Assembly: GCF_003323735.1 (NCBI RefSeq)
Contig: NZ_QOIM01000022.1
Location: forward strand, 115,303-179,302
Length of the DNA stretch: 64,000 nt
Reading direction: 5' to 3'
Source of the DNA: Streptomyces reniochalinae
Lineage (GTDB): Bacteria > Actinomycetota > Actinomycetes > Streptomycetales > Streptomycetaceae
In this document: positions 61,368-64,000 of the stretch, piece by piece
Layout of the letters: the number at the start of each line of letters is the position of its first letter
Position numbering within the stretch: position 1 is the stretch's first letter
Translations under genes and position numbers: made by a program
The notes under the pieces: model-generated
Seen by the model: the letters and a program-made list of their open reading frames with translations, nothing else
Databases searched by the model: none
What the model was told of the DNA's origin: nothing

Positions 61368-63180
61368 GTGGACCCCGCGCCCGCGGGGATGTTCCTTGGT
61401 GGGACAGATGTCTGTCGCTCCCGTCCCCGTGGACCCCGCGCCCGCGGGGATGTTCCGCCCCGCCGGTACCCCTCGACACGCTGCGCCCCGTGGACCCCGC
61501 GCCCGCGGGGATGTTCCCTGGCCCACGCATCCCGCGTCGCCCTCCAGCGCGTGGACCCCGCGCCCGCGGGGATGTTCCCTGCGAACCCCCATTGTTTGAC
61601 AGGGTTGGTCGGTGGACCCCGCGCCCGCGGGGATGTTCCGCCTTCACCTCGACCTCAGCCGGGAAGGTAGTAGTGGACCCCGCGCCCGCGGGGATGTTCC
61701 GCCTTCACCTCGACCTCAGCCGGGAAGGTAGTAGTGGACCCCGCGCCCGCGGGGATGTTCCGCTGCGGGTGCTCCCATCCGGCGCGGCCGGAGGAGAGCT
61801 CGCGCACCAGTGGACCCCGCGCCCGCGGGGATGTTCCCACGTGTTCCTCGTGGCGGACACTGGCGGCGGCGTGGACCCCGCGCCCGCGGGGATGTTCCCT
61901 GCCCCCAGTGCGGCGGGTCGGGGGTGCGCTGGTGGACCCCGCGCCCGCGGGGATGTTCCCGACGGGAGCCAGCGGGCGGAGCTGTACGCCCCGTGGACCC
62001 CGCGCCCGCGGGGATGTTCCGCGTCCTTCACTGGCATGTCAGTCCCCCTTCTCGTGGACCCCGCGCCCGCGGGGATGTTCCCTGGCCCACGCATCCCGCG
62101 TCGCCCTCCAGCGCGTGGACCCCGCGCCCGCGGGGATGTTCCGCCGGACCTCATCCCGTCGCATCCCGACTTCGGGTGGACCCCGCGCCCGCGGGGATGT
62201 TCCGCTCACAACCTCGATCACCGCACCCACCCCCTCGTGGACCCCGCGCCCGCGGGGATGTTCCGGCAGGGGGATTCATGGAACACGGCGCCCCACAGTG
62301 GACCCCGCGCCCGCGGGGATGTTCCGCTGTCCCGCGAGGCGACGTACATCGACGAGGAGTGGACCCCGCGCCCGCGGGGATGTTCCTCGACTGCATGAGT
62401 GGTTCGCCGAGCCCGTTGTGGTGGACCCCGCGCCCGCGGGGATGTTCCTCGCACTTCATCGCCAGTGCGACCAGGATGGCGGTGGACCCCGCGCCCGCGG
62501 GGATGTTCCCAGGCACATGATGATGACGACGACGGTGCCGCCGTGGACCCCGCGCCCGCGGGGATGTTCCGCCGTCCTTGAACGTCTTGACCGGCTTGTC
62601 ACCGTGGACCCCGCGCCCGCGGGGATGTTCCGCTCGGCCACGCCGCGCTCGCCGCACTGTGGGTGTGGACCCCGCGCCCGCGGGGATGTTCCGAACGTCC
62701 GCGGTCTGCTCCTCGGCGCCGGACTGTGGACCCCGCGCCCGCGGGGATGTTCCGGGAGGGACCATGGACGACCGTATCCGGCACTCGTGGACCCCGCGCC
62801 CGCGGGGATGTTCCCGGGGTGAGGGGGACGTCTACGTACGCAACCAGGTGGACCCCGCGCCCGCGGGGATGTTCCGTCCACTCTGATCCTCTCGGGTCAG
62901 TACGAAGCGTGGACCCCGCCGCCCGCGGGGATGTTCCGCTGCGGGAGGTACGGCACTTCTGTCATGCCGGGTGGACCCCGCGCCCGCGGGGATGTCCCAG
63001 GCGGGATCGCTCCGCCCTCCCGCCCCACGCGTGGACCCCGCGCCCGCGGGGATGTTCCGGAGGCTGCCGAGCACGAGCAGCGGATCAGCGAGTGGACCCC
63101 GCGCCCGCGGGGATGTTCCGAGCCGCTGCGCTGGCCCTTGGTCCTAGGCGCGGTGGACCCCGCGCCCGCGGGGATATTCC
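61368..63180 (+). CRISPR. CRISPR2, type I-E, 30 repeats
   Basis: A 28-base repeat, starting GTGGACCCCGCGC and ending GCGGGGATGTTCC, occurs 30 times from 61368 to 63153, mostly every 61 bases. Spacers are 32-34 bases, except one of 48 bases (61762-61809). Near the right end the repeats vary: an extra C at 62909, TCCC at the end of 62971, and ATATTCC in the last copy at 63153. This places the leader next to cas2. Two spacer pairs are identical: 61640-61672 with 61701-61733, and 61518-61550 with 62082-62114. Confidence 0.97.
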
Positions 63181-63962
63181 GCCCGGGTCCTGGACCCGGG
63201 CTTTCTGCTGCCTGTGGACGGAGGAGCTCTGTTACGACCTGGGCCGGCGGATCTTTCGAGACTGCCGGCTGCGACTCGGCACGGTCACTACTGACGCGGC
63301 GGGCATGCTCCCAGACGCGCTGGATCACGCCCTGACCCGGGCGGCGGATGCCGACGCGCGGACGGCCTTCGTCTACCTCACTCCCACCCATCACAACCCC
63401 ACCGGCCGCACCATGCCGACGGCCCGCCGCCGGTCCCTACTGGAGGTGGCCGCCCGGCACGAGCTACTCATCGTGGAGGACGACGCCTATGCGGAACTGC
63501 CCCTGACCGAAGGCCGCACGCCCCCACCGTCGCTGGCCGCCCTGGCCGGCTACCGACGGGTTATCCGGCTGTGCAGCTTCTCCAAGACACTCGGCCCCGG
63601 CCTGCGCGTGGGCTGGCTGCTCACCGACCGCGCCCTGGCCGTGCGGCTGGCTTCGCACGGGTTGTTCGTCAGCGGGGGGTCGCTCAACCACACGACATCC
63701 CTCGCAGTGAGCACCCTGCTCTAGAGCGGCGCCTTCGACCGTCATCTGACGTCGTTCCGTGTCGAGTTGCGAGCCCGCCGCGACACTCTCGTCGACATGC
63801 TGCGCGCGGCGGTGGGAGATCGGCTGGAATTCCGGACGCCGCGGGGAGGCTTCTTCCTGTGGCTGCGCTTCCTCGACGGCGACGTCGCACCCACCAGGCC
63901 GTCCATGCATACCGGAGGGGTCGCCCCCGCCGCCGCCCGCGTCCCGCAGTGGACCGCCACTT
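63181..63962 (+). pseudogene. Aminotransferase class I/II (MocR-type C-terminal domain) remnant
   Basis: A PLP-dependent aminotransferase fragment. LTPTHHNPTGRTMP, then LLIVEDDAYAELPL and the PLP lysine in CSFSKTLGPGLRVGWLL are clear family motifs. The N-terminal half is missing and the CRISPR array lies in its place. A TAG at 63722-63724 interrupts the frame after AVSTLL; the continuation SGAFDRHLTSFRVELRARRDTLVDML and GDRLEFRTPRGGFFLWLRF is normal for the family. After that the sequence diverges and runs into the G tract. It is not functional as it stands. Confidence 0.75.
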
Positions 63963-63985
63963 GGGGGGGGGGGGGGGGGGGGGGG
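63963..63985. repeat. Homopolymer of 23 G
   Basis: A run of 23 G follows the aminotransferase remnant 15 bases before the window end. Such runs are a known artefact of two-colour sequencing and often mark contig ends; a real tract cannot be excluded. Confidence 0.9.
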
Positions 63986-64000
63986 CCGCCCGGAGCCGCG

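Noticed and set aside
61490..63335. Repetitive proteins across CRISPR2 (WTPRPRGCS, GPRARGDVP and minus-strand GTSPRARGP)
   Set aside because: Same reason: frames through a CRISPR array, not genes.
63963..63985. G-tract as a quadruplex regulatory element
   Set aside because: A pure 23-base G run 15 bases from the sequence end is more likely a sequencing artefact.

Overview
The window is high-GC actinobacterial DNA, most likely Streptomyces or a close relative. The signs are strongly GC-biased third codon positions, many GTG starts with AGGAG-type ribosome sites, a SpoIIE/RsbU phosphatase and RsbW-like ATPase, a DasR-like operator, and DUF317, DUF4913 and SCO6880-family genes. It ends in a 23-base G run, so it probably lies at a contig end.

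Bases 1-24,070 look like ordinary chromosome. They hold the start of a secreted chitinase, a DctR/DctS-type two-component system divergent from a DctA dicarboxylate transporter, a trehalose synthase, a secreted thermolysin-type protease, a TetR regulator divergent from an FAD monooxygenase, an MFS exporter divergent from two tandem L,D-transpeptidases, an enoyl-CoA hydratase, an RsbW-like ATPase, a FUSC membrane protein, Dps, a PAS-GAF-SpoIIE phosphatase and a family 2 glycosyltransferase.

Bases 24,349-48,215 look like a conjugative element of the SCO6880 type. Nearly all genes are on the minus strand: a NlpC/P60 wall hydrolase, a DUF6112 pilin-like protein, a VirB8-like protein, a VirB6/TrbL-like protein, an SCO6880-family protein, a VirB4-like ATPase, a VirD4-like coupling protein, a DnaB-N-like protein, a C5 DNA methyltransferase, DUF4913, a RelE/ParE-like protein and DUF317. 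Several of these are broken by single-base lesions. A plus-strand RHS toxin with two small membrane-protein genes (candidate immunity) is embedded in it. No integrase, relaxase or replication gene is visible. A four-repeat orphan CRISPR array sits at the left edge.

Bases 48,216-50,553 hold a putative regulatory or transfer region with a large inverted repeat, a second broken DNA methyltransferase, a strong terminator and a NucS-like nuclease.

Bases 50,554-63,180 are a complete type I-E CRISPR-Cas locus: CRISPR1 (about 11 repeats with a decaying trailer), cas3-cse1-cse2-cas7e-cas5e-cas6e-cas1-cas2, then CRISPR2 (30 repeats). Cas3 is the nuclease-helicase, Cse1-Cse2-Cas7-Cas5-Cas6e form Cascade, and Cas1-Cas2 acquire spacers. 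The two arrays use slightly different repeats but share an 11-base box just before the first repeat. CRISPR2 begins 18 bases after the cas2 stop. The window ends in a decayed aminotransferase gene.
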